Shown here: positions 16,583-24,346 of the stretch, piece after piece | How positions within the stretch are numbered: the stretch's first letter is position 1 | Layout of the letters: the number at the start of each line of letters is the position of its first letter | Origin: Sulfurospirillum cavolei | Lineage (GTDB): Bacteria > Campylobacterota > Campylobacteria > Campylobacterales > Sulfurospirillaceae | Direction: 5' to 3' | NCBI RefSeq assembly: GCF_001548055.1 | Contig: NZ_AP014724.1 | Span: 372,001-436,000, forward strand | DNA length: 64,000 bases | Program-made: the position numbers and the translations under genes | Notes under the pieces: model-generated | Told to the model about the DNA's origin: nothing | Seen by the model: the letters and a program-made list of their open reading frames with translations, nothing else | Database searches by the model: none

Positions 16583-18018
16583 GAAAACAACAATACCAGC
16601 CCGAGCGTAAACATAATCGCCAAAGCGATACTCTCGGAATAAATCAAAAAGCGAGGCGTTTTAGACTGGAAACGTTTTTTAGCATACAGGGTTGAAAATG
16701 CCGCCGCGGCGATGATAAGGCTCATGCCCAAACTCATACAAAAAGCACTTAAAAATCCCAAGCTATAAGCGCGGTTGGCAAGCGCGAACGTAAAGATCGC
16801 TACGGTTCCGGGGCACGGCACGATACCGGCACTCAAAACGACGCCCCAGTCGCTACTTTGCGATTTAGGCGAGCATGCCGCACAGCTACATGTAAAAGGG
16901 TGGGCGGAAAAAGCGACGATTTTCGGACGTGCTCGGTGTACTTTGATTTTCCGATACGCCATGTACGCGACGATGGCAAGAATGATGAGTGCCGAAATTT
17001 TGGTCGTGTAGAAGCTCACGTCGGTAAAAAAGGCATTGAAGAAAAGATCGAAAAGAAGGTAAATCGTCAACGTCAGTAAAAATGCCGAAAACGTGTGAAC
17101 AAGGCCGATCAGTCCCGCCATACTTAATGCCTTGGCATAGCCGTGGTTTGCGGCAAAAAGGTAAGAACTGACCAAGGTCTTTCCGTGTCCAGGACCTGCT
17201 GCATGAAGCACTCCGTAGAAAAACGAAAGACCTAAAAAGAGCAAATATCCCGCAAAAGAAGCTTTCTCTTTGAGTCCGGACATCGTATCTTGAATCGTGT
17301 TTTGCGTCGAGCTTAAAGCATTTTTGAGCCAAAGAAGCCTTGAAGATTCGGAAGAGGGAGCAACTTCAAGGCGCGTGTTTTCCTGTTTCTCGGGCGTTAT
17401 CGGTGCAAGATTCGGTTCGCTTGGGGCGGGTGCTTGCGTACGTGTTGCGGCATTGCCGCTAATTTTCATAAAAGCGATGTGGTTAAAAAGATTGAATTCA
17501 AAAGGGAAAACATTTGCGTCGGCGGGTTGAATACCGTGGATTAAAAAGACGAAAAAGCCTTCGTTATCCTCGATCGTAAACGAAAGCTCGTCTTCGGGCA
17601 AAAGGGCTTGCGTCGTATCGGAGCGAAAGCGAAAAACCAAGTCGTCGTTGGTTTGGAAAAAGAGCTCTTTGCGACTGACATGTAAGCTAAGCGGTACGAC
17701 GTGCGCTTGTTCGCCGCCGCGTGCGGTGTATTCGACCGAAGTGAGGTAATGTTTTTTTGCGACGTAATTGTTTAAAATAATCTCGATGCGCTTGAGTTCG
17801 TCCGGATCGAGCTTTTTATTGCGGTTATCGTCGTAACGATCGATTAGGGTTTTGATAAAATCTTGACTAAAATGCCATTCAAACGTTATTGCCTTGAGCG
17901 TAGAAGCATCGCCCTCTAGCGTTATGTTAACGGTCGCCGAGGGCGTATAGAGCGCACAAAGCGCACATGCAAACAGGTGATAAGGAAGAAGCAGGAACCA
18001 CCAAAATCGTTTACACAT
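16579..18018 (-). CDS. DUF1007-NicO fusion: periplasmic metal domain plus nickel/cobalt-type permease
   Basis: 479 residues from ATG 18018 (M-C-K-R-F-W-W-F-L-L). N-terminal signal helix, a ~180-residue extracytoplasmic domain like DUF1007 with an EF-hand-like loop D-D-N-R-N-K-K-L-D-P-D-E, a proline/glutamate linker, then a six-helix NicO/RcnA-type permease. Permease motifs: H-A-A-G-P-G-H-G-K-T-L-V, V-H-T-F-S-A and G-I-V-P-C-P-G-T. A cytosolic loop carries T-C-S-C-A-A-C, a possible soft-metal ligand cluster. NicO members export or import nickel, cobalt or other metals. TAATG overlap with the preceding permease gene; direction and metal unknown. Confidence 0.85.
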   Translation of the reverse strand: MCKRFWWFLLLPYHLFACALCALYTPSATVNITLEGDASTLKAITFEWHFSQDFIKTLIDRYDDNRNKKLDPDELKRIEIILNNYVAKKHYLTSVEYTARGGEQAHVVPLSLHVSRKELFFQTNDDLVFRFRSDTTQALLPEDELSFTIEDNEGFFVFLIHGIQPADANVFPFEFNLFNHIAFMKISGNAATRTQAPAPSEPNLAPITPEKQENTRLEVAPSSESSRLLWLKNALSSTQNTIQDTMSGLKEKASFAGYLLFLGLSFFYGVLHAAGPGHGKTLVSSYLFAANHGYAKALSMAGLIGLVHTFSAFLLTLTIYLLFDLFFNAFFTDVSFYTTKISALIILAIVAYMAYRKIKVHRARPKIVAFSAHPFTCSCAACSPKSQSSDWGVVLSAGIVPCPGTVAIFTFALANRAYSLGFLSAFCMSLGMSLIIAAAAFSTLYAKKRFQSKTPRFLIYSESIALAIMFTLGLVLLFS

Positions 18019-18770
18019 TAAAATGCCCTTTGCGGAATAGGATGCGTTAAAAACCAAAGCCCAAGAAGGACGACGCACACGGCACCGAAAAACCGAATCG
18101 CCCAAAACCATTTCGGTTGCGTTGCGATTGCCTTGGACGCTTGAACGCTTTGCGCAAGAAGTCCCGCCAAAGAAATAGTAAGCCCCATACCCAAACTCAT
18201 AAAAAGTGCCGCGATCATACCGATACCCATATGCCCGAGCGTAATTGCAAAAAAAGAAAGCGTAATGACGCCCGGACAGGGAACGACGCCCGCAAGCATC
18301 ACGACGCCGAAGCGACTTGTCTGCGTACCGACGACGGGCTCATTTACGATGCGCCGCTCTTTAAAGACGTTGTAAACGAGCCAACAGCCTAAAAGTACGA
18401 TGAGACCTCCGGATATTTGAAACAAAGGAGGATTGACGTCTCGAAAAAGCCTATTGGCACTGATGTTCATAAGGTAAGCGGCGCACAACGTGACGACGAG
18501 GGCGGAAAGCGTGTGAACGAGAGCGATCAGAAAGCCGATTTGAAAGACATGGCTTCGTTTGGAAGGATTGGCTAAAAGGTATCCCGCTACCAAGGCTTTT
18601 CCGTGTCCTGGACCTAAGGCATGGACGACGCCGTATCCAAACGCCAAAGCGATAATGAACAACGCGGGTTGAACACGTCCGCTATCGATCGCATGAAAAT
18701 GCTCGGCAATAGCCGTATTGAAATAGTGATTGGCTTGGGCAAAGGTATTTGCGAGGGTTGAAGGCATCAT
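18018..18770 (-). CDS. NicO/RcnA-type metal permease
   Basis: 250 residues, six helices. Motifs H-A-L-G-P-G-H-G-K-A-L-V, V-H-T-L-S-A and G-V-V-P-C-P-G-V match the NicO family and the C-terminal half of the next gene, so the two are paralogues. Unlike E. coli RcnA there is no long histidine-rich loop; the central loop is only E-R-R-I-V-N-E-P. Start ATG 18770 overlaps the DUF1007 stop; the stop overlaps the fusion gene start. The substrate is a divalent transition metal by family; which one cannot be read. Confidence 0.85.
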   Translation of the reverse strand: MMPSTLANTFAQANHYFNTAIAEHFHAIDSGRVQPALFIIALAFGYGVVHALGPGHGKALVAGYLLANPSKRSHVFQIGFLIALVHTLSALVVTLCAAYLMNISANRLFRDVNPPLFQISGGLIVLLGCWLVYNVFKERRIVNEPVVGTQTSRFGVVMLAGVVPCPGVITLSFFAITLGHMGIGMIAALFMSLGMGLTISLAGLLAQSVQASKAIATQPKWFWAIRFFGAVCVVLLGLWFLTHPIPQRAF

Positions 18771-19273
18771 AAAAACTCCAATAAATATCCGTAGTAATAC
18801 GCGTTATCGACCTCTTTAAGCGTGTAGGGTAAAGAGGTTCGAATCTGCTCTTTTTCGAGCGACAAAGCACATAAAAACGATTCGTCCCAAAAGCCGATCG
18901 ACTTTTTTTGATGAACGTAGGGTTTTAAATCCACGTGAAATTCTACACCAAAAGCGTTGTTTTCGCGCCAAAGAAAAAGTTGCGTCGGTTTGAGGGGGAC
19001 ACTTTTGTTCGCGACTTGAAGATGCGTGAAAAAGGAAAATTGTTTTAAGTCGTTAAAAACCTCTTTTTTAAAGGCTTCGGTTTCTTTGGGTGAAAAAATG
19101 CCGTTACGATCGGTATCGAAATCTTCGAGTAAGCTTTGCGAGGTCATTTCGTCAAAAAGCCACCGAACTTTGAGTTCCGTTTCGTTTAGCTCTAGCGAAA
19201 CCGTAATAAACGTATGCGGATGCGCCAAGGCACTACAGGCGTAAAAGAGTAAACACGCGCAAATTTTTAACAT
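18767..19273 (-). CDS. DUF1007-family periplasmic protein, first gene of the NicO operon
   Basis: 168 residues. Clean signal peptide (about 1-17, cut before H-P-H), the A-H-P-H-T-F-I start, the W-L-F-D-E-M-T-S-Q motif, and a canonical EF-hand-like loop D-T-D-R-N-G-I-F-S-P-K-E (ligand positions 1, 3, 5, 12 plus glycine 6). C-terminal Y-Y-Y-G-Y as in the last gene of the operon. DUF1007 proteins are encoded beside NicO permeases in many Proteobacteria and probably present or scavenge metal. The AT-poor leader (19274-19320) shows no obvious operator. Confidence 0.82.
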   Translation of the reverse strand: MLKICACLLFYACSALAHPHTFITVSLELNETELKVRWLFDEMTSQSLLEDFDTDRNGIFSPKETEAFKKEVFNDLKQFSFFTHLQVANKSVPLKPTQLFLWRENNAFGVEFHVDLKPYVHQKKSIGFWDESFLCALSLEKEQIRTSLPYTLKEVDNAYYYGYLLEFL

Positions 19274-19323
19274 GTAAGGCTCGGTTTTGAAAAGATGGCG
19301 TTAGTGTACTCCCAAAAAGATTT

Positions 19324-19344
19324 AGAGCGACTGAGTTGCGCTCT
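19324..19344 (-). terminator. Hairpin downstream of ynfA
   Basis: AGAGCG / CGCTCT stem (6 bp, 9-base loop) directly after the ynfA stop, followed on the minus strand by AAATCTTTTTGG. Short, so a partial terminator; it separates ynfA from the DUF1007/NicO operon on the same strand. Confidence 0.45.
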
Positions 19345-19671
19345 TTAACGCGGTGCGTACATGATAATCCCGACGCCTACAAGCGCGATCATACCGCCCA
19401 AAAGATCGTACATGTCGGGGACGATCCCGTCTATTTTCCAACCCCAGAGTAACGAAAGGGCAATAAACACACCACCGTATGCGGCATAAACGCGTCCGAA
19501 ATTAGCGGGTTGCAAAGTCGGTATGACGCCGTAAAGCACCAAAATAACCGCACCTAAAAGTGCGTAAGCGATGCTTTTACCTTCTCGAAGCCAAAGCCAA
19601 ACGAGGTAACCTCCGCCGATTTCAAACAGTCCTGCCAACAGAAAATAACCTAGCGATTTGATCGTTTCCAT
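19345..19671 (-). CDS. YnfA/UPF0060 small membrane protein
   Basis: 108 residues, four helices, with the family features [26 protein letters not shown] and a C-terminal D-L-L-G-G. YnfA proteins resemble small multidrug resistance pumps; export of cationic dyes has been reported for Shigella YnfA. The frame is open to 19728 but the ATG at 19671, 8 bases after GGAGG, matches the family N-terminus. The promoter region shares the gap with the divergent DUF2325 gene. Confidence 0.88.
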   Translation of the reverse strand: METIKSLGYFLLAGLFEIGGGYLVWLWLREGKSIAYALLGAVILVLYGVIPTLQPANFGRVYAAYGGVFIALSLLWGWKIDGIVPDMYDLLGGMIALVGVGIIMYAPR

Positions 19672-19756
19672 GGTGCGATTCCTCCAAAATGAAAAGTATA
19701 GCGCAAATAATATGATAACAGTTCTCAAAGTTATAAAACTTTAAGTCAAGATTCCG

Positions 19757-19780
19757 TATTATTTCAATAACAATTATCAA
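19757..19780 (+). promoter_or_regulatory. Fur-type promoter/operator before the DUF2325 gene
   Basis: TATTATTTCAATAAC, then A, then ATTATCAA. The same 24-base block with one mismatch occurs in front of feoA (44599-44622, minus strand). TATTAT is a plausible -10 at the same place in both. Shared with a ferrous iron importer and rich in ATTAT/CAATAA repeats, it is most likely a Fur-controlled promoter. Confidence 0.65.
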
Positions 19781-19792
19781 AAAGGAGAAACA

Positions 19793-20101
19793 ATGTCAGC
19801 AGTATTGGTCATCGGCGGAGATAAAATAGATTCGATTACGTCCGTGTTGCAAGATTTCTCTTTTCAAAAAATTACGCATTGGGATGCAAGAAATCCTTCG
19901 GTCGTCAAAAAAGAGATTCCTCAAGACGTGACGTTGGTCATTATGTTAACCAACTTTTTGAACCACAACGCGATGAATAAGTTCAAAAACGAAGCCAAAC
20001 GCAAAGCGATTGAATTTATCTGTGCGAAGCGAAGCGAGAGTTCCGTTTTTTGCGAGTTGTGTAAAAAGTACAATCCGGGCGGTTGTATCCTCGAAAAATA
20101 G
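19793..20101 (+). CDS. DUF2325-family small protein, probably iron regulated
   Basis: 102 residues: a Rossmann-like N-terminus (A-V-L-V-I-G-G-D-K-I-D-S-I), V-I-M-L-T-N-F-L-N-H-N-A-M-N in the middle, and a cysteine-rich tail (F-C-E-L-C-K-K-Y-N-P-G-G-C). This is the DUF2325 pattern; members in Campylobacter are induced when iron is low, but no activity is known. AAAGGAG precedes the ATG. The tail cysteines could bind iron or zinc. The reading frame ends right where integrase-like sequence begins. Confidence 0.8.
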   Translation: MSAVLVIGGDKIDSITSVLQDFSFQKITHWDARNPSVVKKEIPQDVTLVIMLTNFLNHNAMNKFKNEAKRKAIEFICAKRSESSVFCELCKKYNPGGCILEK

Positions 20102-20103
20102 TA

Positions 20104-20241
20104 AGATTGATACAGTCAGTTTATGGACATTACATAGATGGAGAGCTTATAAAATTGGACGCTACTCATAAGCTTTATGATACGGAGTCTGGCACACTTT
20201 CTGGCACACCTAACATTTTGACGGATGGTAGAAGTGCTTGA
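20104..20241 (+). pseudogene. Remnant of a tyrosine recombinase (integrase) C-terminus
   Basis: The frame ends TGA at 20239-20241 and reads R-L-I-Q-S-V-Y-G-H-Y-I-D-G-E, then continues to S-G-T-L-S-G-T-P. The I-x-x-V-Y-x-H-Y-I pattern is that around the nucleophilic tyrosine of phage-type integrases, followed by an ordinary ~30-residue tail. No start codon, and all upstream catalytic parts (R, H-x-x-R) are missing; the sequence starts directly after the DUF2325 stop. It lies 16 bases from the 3' end of tRNA-Ala, the usual attachment place. Likely leftover of a deleted genomic island. Confidence 0.55.
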
Positions 20242-20257
20242 AAATTCGGTGGTATCG

Positions 20258-20333
20258 TGGTGGAGTGTAGGGGGATCGAACCCCTGACCTCAACGCTGCC
20301 AGCGTTGCGCTCTCCCAGCTGAGCTAACACCCC
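20258..20333 (-). tRNA. tRNA-Ala (anticodon GGC), CCA encoded
   Basis: Read on the minus strand from GGGGTGTTAGCTC, it folds as a cloverleaf: 7-bp acceptor stem (GGGGTGT / ACACTCC), anticodon stem AACGC / GCGTT with loop CTGGCAG, T arm with GGTTCGATCC, discriminator A and CCA at 20260-20258. GGC reads GCC and GCU alanine codons. The integrase remnant next to its 3' end suggests past use as an integration site. Confidence 0.95.
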
Positions 20334-20394
20334 GTTTCGGATCGGGAAGAAAATTAAGAAGAGTATTGTACCAATCAAACCTTAAAAAAGATTT

Positions 20395-20928
20395 TTATGC
20401 GGCAGTTTGTCTCTTTTTTTCTGCTTTAATGACTTCATAGGCTTCTTGTATTTGACGAAACTTGAGTGTTGTTGTTTGGCGCAAGGCGTCGTCATTCGTT
20501 TGAAGCGTATCGGGATGATAGGCTTTTGCCAAGCGGAGGTATTTACGGCGAATCGAGTGAAAACTCTCGTATTTATTGACCCGAAGCAGGCGATAAGGAT
20601 CCGTTCGAGTTTCGATGTGCTCTAAAGAAGTATCCGTTGTTGTTTCATGTGTAATAATCAGTTTGATCGGTTTGGCACAAAAAGCGATCAGTTTTTGCAA
20701 GAAAAGTGCATTGTGTGTCTTTGAAGCTAAAGCGCAATGACGATATAAAGAGATTAAAAATGCTTTTCGCCGCTCTAATTCATGATGCAAAGCAATATTA
20801 ATGAGCGTCTCTTTGATCCAAAAAGGTTGTCCGAAAGCTTGATTGAGCGTATGCATCACGGTTTCATAATGTGAAGAAGTTTTTGAGAGGTAAATACAAA
20901 TACAATGCGGTGTCAAACGAAGTTGCAT
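20395..20928 (-). CDS. Protein with C-terminal DnaJ (J) domain
   Basis: 177 residues. The last ~65 form a J domain (P-Y-R-L-L-R-V start, Y-H-P-D-T with the essential HPD, and F-R-Q-I-Q-E-A-Y-E-V-I). The first ~105 residues are not recognised and carry many histidines. There is no G/F-rich or zinc region, so it is a type III J protein that would stimulate DnaK at a specific place. Similar proteins with N-terminal unique parts are found across Campylobacterota. Divergent from the chemosensory cluster. Confidence 0.8.
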   Translation of the reverse strand: MQLRLTPHCICIYLSKTSSHYETVMHTLNQAFGQPFWIKETLINIALHHELERRKAFLISLYRHCALASKTHNALFLQKLIAFCAKPIKLIITHETTTDTSLEHIETRTDPYRLLRVNKYESFHSIRRKYLRLAKAYHPDTLQTNDDALRQTTTLKFRQIQEAYEVIKAEKKRQTAA

Positions 20929-21027
20929 AATCTCTCCTTTTTGCCTTAAAAAGCAAAAGAAGTTCCATAATGGATTAGCGTACGTATTTTCCCAATATTT
21001 TTAACACTCCTTTAATATTCTTTAAGC

Positions 21028-21033
21028 TATATT
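21028..21033 (+). promoter_or_regulatory. Possible -10 box of the chemosensory operon
   Basis: TATATT in an AT-rich tract (20990-21035), 57 bases before the GTG start at 21090. No -35 match and no sigma-54 or sigma-28 pattern was found. Weak call. Confidence 0.3.
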
Positions 21034-21089
21034 AACGAGGATTGCTATTACCATAGAGCACAAAACTCGTGGTAGTCAAAGGAGATAGT

Positions 21090-21476
21090 GTGGGTAAAAA
21101 AGTCATTTTAGTAGATGATTCTAAAACGATTCTTGCAACGGCACAGATGGCTCTTGAAGAGATGATCGGGCGAGGAACGATTCAGTTTACGACGTACCTT
21201 AATCCCGCGGAACTGCTTGACGCCCTTTTAAACGGCAGAGAAGATTACGATCTTTTAATCAGCGATATCAACATGGCACAAATGAGCGGACTTGATCTTG
21301 CAGCCGAGCTTAAATCTCACGATAAATTTAAAAACAGACCCATTCTTATTTTGACAACGGAAAGTTCTCCGGACATGAAGGCTCGCGGTAAGGCTATTGG
21401 GGTGACGGGGTGGATGGTAAAGCCTTTTAGCGACGATAAGCTCATCAAAGCAATTACGATGGTATTAGGACTGTAA
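21090..21476 (+). CDS. CheY-like single-domain response regulator, first gene of the chemosensory cluster
   Basis: 128 residues, receiver only. Acidic pair D9-D10, phospho-acceptor D59 (L-L-I-S-D-I-N-M), a T-T-E-S switch residue and K in M-V-K-P-F are present. The GTG at 21090 sits 5 bases after AAAGGAG; the frame is open a further seven codons upstream. It stands 2 bases before cheW, so it belongs to the same operon. Such small receivers take phosphate from CheA; the output partner (motor or kinase or cyclase) is unknown. Confidence 0.88.
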   Translation: MGKKVILVDDSKTILATAQMALEEMIGRGTIQFTTYLNPAELLDALLNGREDYDLLISDINMAQMSGLDLAAELKSHDKFKNRPILILTTESSPDMKARGKAIGVTGWMVKPFSDDKLIKAITMVLGL

Positions 21477-21478
21477 AT

Positions 21479-21970
21479 ATGGAAGAGAAGCATGCTAAAG
21501 GAGTCGGACTAACCGCTAATCGGTTTCTGACGTTTTATTTACAAGAGGAAATATACGGTGTCAATATTTTTGACGTAAAAGAGATCATCGCGATGATGAA
21601 AACGACTCCCGTACCGAAAACGCCGCATTTTATTAAAGGCGTTATGAACCTTCGCGGAAATATTATCCCCGTCGTGGATATGCGTATCAAATTTGATATG
21701 CCCGAAATTGAACCTCACATGTACACTTCTATCGTGATTATTACGATCGACGGAAAGAACATAGGTTTTATCGTCGACAAGGTTGAAGAAGTCGTGAACG
21801 TAGACGATGAAAATATCTCTTTACCTCCGGAATTCGGATCCAACGTGGATACGAAATTTATTAAAAATATGGCAAAACAGAAAAATAAAGTCATTATGAT
21901 TTTGGATTTAGTAGCTCTTTTCGGCGAAGACGAATTGGGTGTCGTACAAGCATTAAGTAAAACTGCGTAG
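21479..21970 (+). CDS. cheW: CheW-type coupling protein
   Basis: 163 residues, a single CheW domain: L-T-F-Y-L-Q-E-E-I-Y-G-V-N-I start, T-P-V-P-K-T-P-H-F-I-K-G-V-M-N-L-R-G and I-P-V-V-D-M-R binding surface. It links the MCP at 21990 to CheA at 24339. A different CheW is expected for the housekeeping chemotaxis system (cheVAW elsewhere in such genomes), so this copy probably serves the array encoded here. Confidence 0.93.
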   Translation: MEEKHAKGVGLTANRFLTFYLQEEIYGVNIFDVKEIIAMMKTTPVPKTPHFIKGVMNLRGNIIPVVDMRIKFDMPEIEPHMYTSIVIITIDGKNIGFIVDKVEEVVNVDDENISLPPEFGSNVDTKFIKNMAKQKNKVIMILDLVALFGEDELGVVQALSKTA

Positions 21971-21989
21971 CACTATAAAAGGATAGGGG

Positions 21990-23987
21990 ATGAATAAGAC
22001 TATGACATTGGGCAAAAGAATTTCTATCGGATTCGGTATTTTATTGTTCATTACGTTGGCGTTAGGTATTTTGGCTATTGTCAATATGCGTAATGCTTCT
22101 CAAGATTCCGCAAAACTTGCAGAAGTTTATGCTCCGGAAGTTGAAATAGCGAGTAAGATTTTTGCATCAGCCAATCAAATTCGTTACGATGTTCGCGCTT
22201 TTACCATGCAGGACAATGAACAGTCTCTTGCAAATGCCAAAAAAGAGTTTATTAACCTTCAAAAATATTTGAACGAAGCGCAAGTTCACGGGAAAAAATA
22301 CCATTTAACCAATTTGATTGAAGGCGAACAAAAAGCTTCAAAAAGCACTTTAGAATATATCGCATCGAATGATCGTTCCGAAAAACTTTTAGAGCGTAAA
22401 AAACAGTATGACGCCGCGATGGTTGAAAATGCAACGCTTTTTATGAAAAATGCTTCTAAATACCTCGATAATCAAGAGAGTAAACTTAAAGAAGAGATTA
22501 ACACGAAGCAAGACGGTGCAAAATTGGTATCACGTCTTACTAAAATAAGCCATATTAACGAAGTCATCGATCTTGCGCACAATACACGCGTCTTAGGTCA
22601 GCGTGCGCAACTCAAACGGGATTTGAAAATGCTTGAAAATGCCGTCGCCTCTTTCGATGCCATCTATAAATTATTAACCGAAATCAAAGCCAATACCGTT
22701 CAAGCTAATAATCTTGAAGATTTAAAGAACATTGAAAATGCCGCTAAAGTTTACGAATCTTCCTTAAAAGGAATGATAAGCGTTATGCAAGAAACCGCAA
22801 CGGAAAATGCGATTCGCGTGAAAGCCGCCGCCGATGTTTTAGATGCGGCGTCTTCTGTGATGCAACTGGGCGTCGGCAATACGAAAGAAGTTTCCGATAA
22901 TGCTTCCGATTCTTTAAGCGTTGCCTCCGTCGTGATGCTCATAGGTTTGGTTATTGCCGTTATCATCAGTCTTTTAACCGCAGTGTTCATTATTCGTAGT
23001 ATCGTCAAAGTCGTCGTCGAATCCGTGAAGTCGCTCTCTGAAGGTACGACGCAAGTCGTGAGTGCCAGCGAGCAGATCAGCTCGGCGTCGGTTTCTTTAG
23101 CAGAGGGTGCAAGTTCGCAAGCCAGTAGCGTCGAAGAAGTCAGCGCGACGATCGAACAAGCCACTGCGAGCAACAATCAAAACGCGGAAAATTCACGCGA
23201 AGCGAACATCTTGGCGCAACACTCTAACGATGCGGCAAAAGAGGGCAATCAACGTGTTCAAGATCTTATGGTCGCGATGGAAAAAATTACCGATTCTTCA
23301 CAAAAAATTGCCAAAATCATTAAAACAATCGACGAGATTGCGTTTCAAACCAATCTTTTAGCACTTAATGCCGCCGTAGAAGCCGCGCGTGCGGGCGAAC
23401 ACGGTCTTGGTTTTGCCGTCGTCGCCGAAGAAGTTAAGAATTTGGCGGAACGCAGTGCGGGTGCCGCTAAAGAGATTACGGGTATTATCGAAGCAAGTAT
23501 CGATCAAGTCAAAGCCGGAACCGAAGTTGCCAATAAAACGAAAGAGTCGTTTACCGAAATCCTCAACGGCATCAAAAAGACGTCGGACTTGATCGGAGAG
23601 ATTGCGATTTCCGCCAAAGAACAAGCCGAGGGAATGAACCAAATCGCAACGGCGATGGGATCGGTCGATCAGATTACCCAACAAAACGCTTCCGCGTCTG
23701 AAGAGACGGCGGCGGCAGCCGAAGAACTCAACGCACAAGCGTTGGCAATGCTTCAAAGCGTTGCGGAAATGGCGGCTTTAGCCGGGTTTGATATGGGTAA
23801 AGATTCGCCTCGTCCAAGTTTAGCGAGCACAACAAAACGTCTTTCACCGGTTGTTCCCGCGCCGAAACGTTTGTCGGTTGCTTCCGGTGCAAAAAAAGCT
23901 AAAACGCCTTCCTTTTCGCAAACCGCCTCCAAGCGTAGTAATGAAGATGTCTTTCCTTTAGGCGAAGACGATCTAAAAGAGTTTTAA
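21990..23987 (+). CDS. Methyl-accepting chemotaxis protein with HBM-like sensor
   Basis: 665 residues. Helix 1 at about 12-32, a ~270-residue all-helical periplasmic domain resembling the helical bimodular (HBM) fold, helix 2 at about 308-338, then a signalling domain. The hairpin tip is intact (E-I-A-F-Q-T-N-L-L-A-L-N-A-A-V-E-A-A-R-A-G). A classical HAMP after helix 2 is not clear. The last residues E-D-D-L-K-E-F lack the W-x-x-F tether motif but resemble the tail of the kinase at 27222. HBM domains sense organic acids in other bacteria; the ligand is unknown. GGATAGGGG precedes the ATG. Confidence 0.92.
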   Translation: MNKTMTLGKRISIGFGILLFITLALGILAIVNMRNASQDSAKLAEVYAPEVEIASKIFASANQIRYDVRAFTMQDNEQSLANAKKEFINLQKYLNEAQVHGKKYHLTNLIEGEQKASKSTLEYIASNDRSEKLLERKKQYDAAMVENATLFMKNASKYLDNQESKLKEEINTKQDGAKLVSRLTKISHINEVIDLAHNTRVLGQRAQLKRDLKMLENAVASFDAIYKLLTEIKANTVQANNLEDLKNIENAAKVYESSLKGMISVMQETATENAIRVKAAADVLDAASSVMQLGVGNTKEVSDNASDSLSVASVVMLIGLVIAVIISLLTAVFIIRSIVKVVVESVKSLSEGTTQVVSASEQISSASVSLAEGASSQASSVEEVSATIEQATASNNQNAENSREANILAQHSNDAAKEGNQRVQDLMVAMEKITDSSQKIAKIIKTIDEIAFQTNLLALNAAVEAARAGEHGLGFAVVAEEVKNLAERSAGAAKEITGIIEASIDQVKAGTEVANKTKESFTEILNGIKKTSDLIGEIAISAKEQAEGMNQIATAMGSVDQITQQNASASEETAAAAEELNAQALAMLQSVAEMAALAGFDMGKDSPRPSLASTTKRLSPVVPAPKRLSVASGAKKAKTPSFSQTASKRSNEDVFPLGEDDLKEF

Positions 23988-24076
23988 ACAAAAAACTCTT
24001 TTTTCCGTACGAAAAAGTGCTGCATCAAAAGTGACATGTAGTGCATTGTGTACCAAGCTTGTAAGAAGGGTAGGAT

Positions 24077-24346
24077 ATGTGTATAGACGGTGATGTACTG
24101 GAGCTTGATTTTGATATGGATTTGGAAGAGATCAAAGCTCTGACGCTTTTTGTCAAAGACCGATTAGCCTATATTGAAGAGATTGTGATTTTCCCTTCCA
24201 AAGAAGGCTTACCGACGAGCTCTTCTTTATGGGCACTTTTATGGTGCTTGAAACAGGAAAAACCGAGCCTTAAAATCGATGCAATCGATAAAATACCTTT
24301 AGACTTGGGTGTTTTCGGTACGCTTTATTGGAACAGCCATGAGTAA
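24077..24346 (+). CDS. Small STAS-like protein in the chemosensory cluster
   Basis: 89 residues with the alternating pattern of a STAS (anti-sigma antagonist-like) fold: an acidic beta start, I-E-E-I-V-I-F strand, P-T-S-S-S-L-W-A-L-L helix where the phosphorylated serine would sit, and a final D-L-G-V-F-G-T-L. Sequence support is moderate because the domain is short. STAS proteins are carried by several alternative chemosensory operons. It overlaps cheA by 8 bases (ATGAGTAA). A possible substrate for the SpoIIE phosphatase/kinase at 45314. Confidence 0.6.
   Translation: MCIDGDVLELDFDMDLEEIKALTLFVKDRLAYIEEIVIFPSKEGLPTSSSLWALLWCLKQEKPSLKIDAIDKIPLDLGVFGTLYWNSHE

Noticed and set aside
20175-20378. 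67-codon minus-strand frame over the tRNA
   Set aside because: It runs through tRNA-Ala, a well-known source of false ORFs.
24000-24060. Hairpin CTTTTT...AAAAAG after the MCP as a terminator
   Set aside because: The stem is A/T only with a poor loop and no T run, and the next genes look like the same operon.
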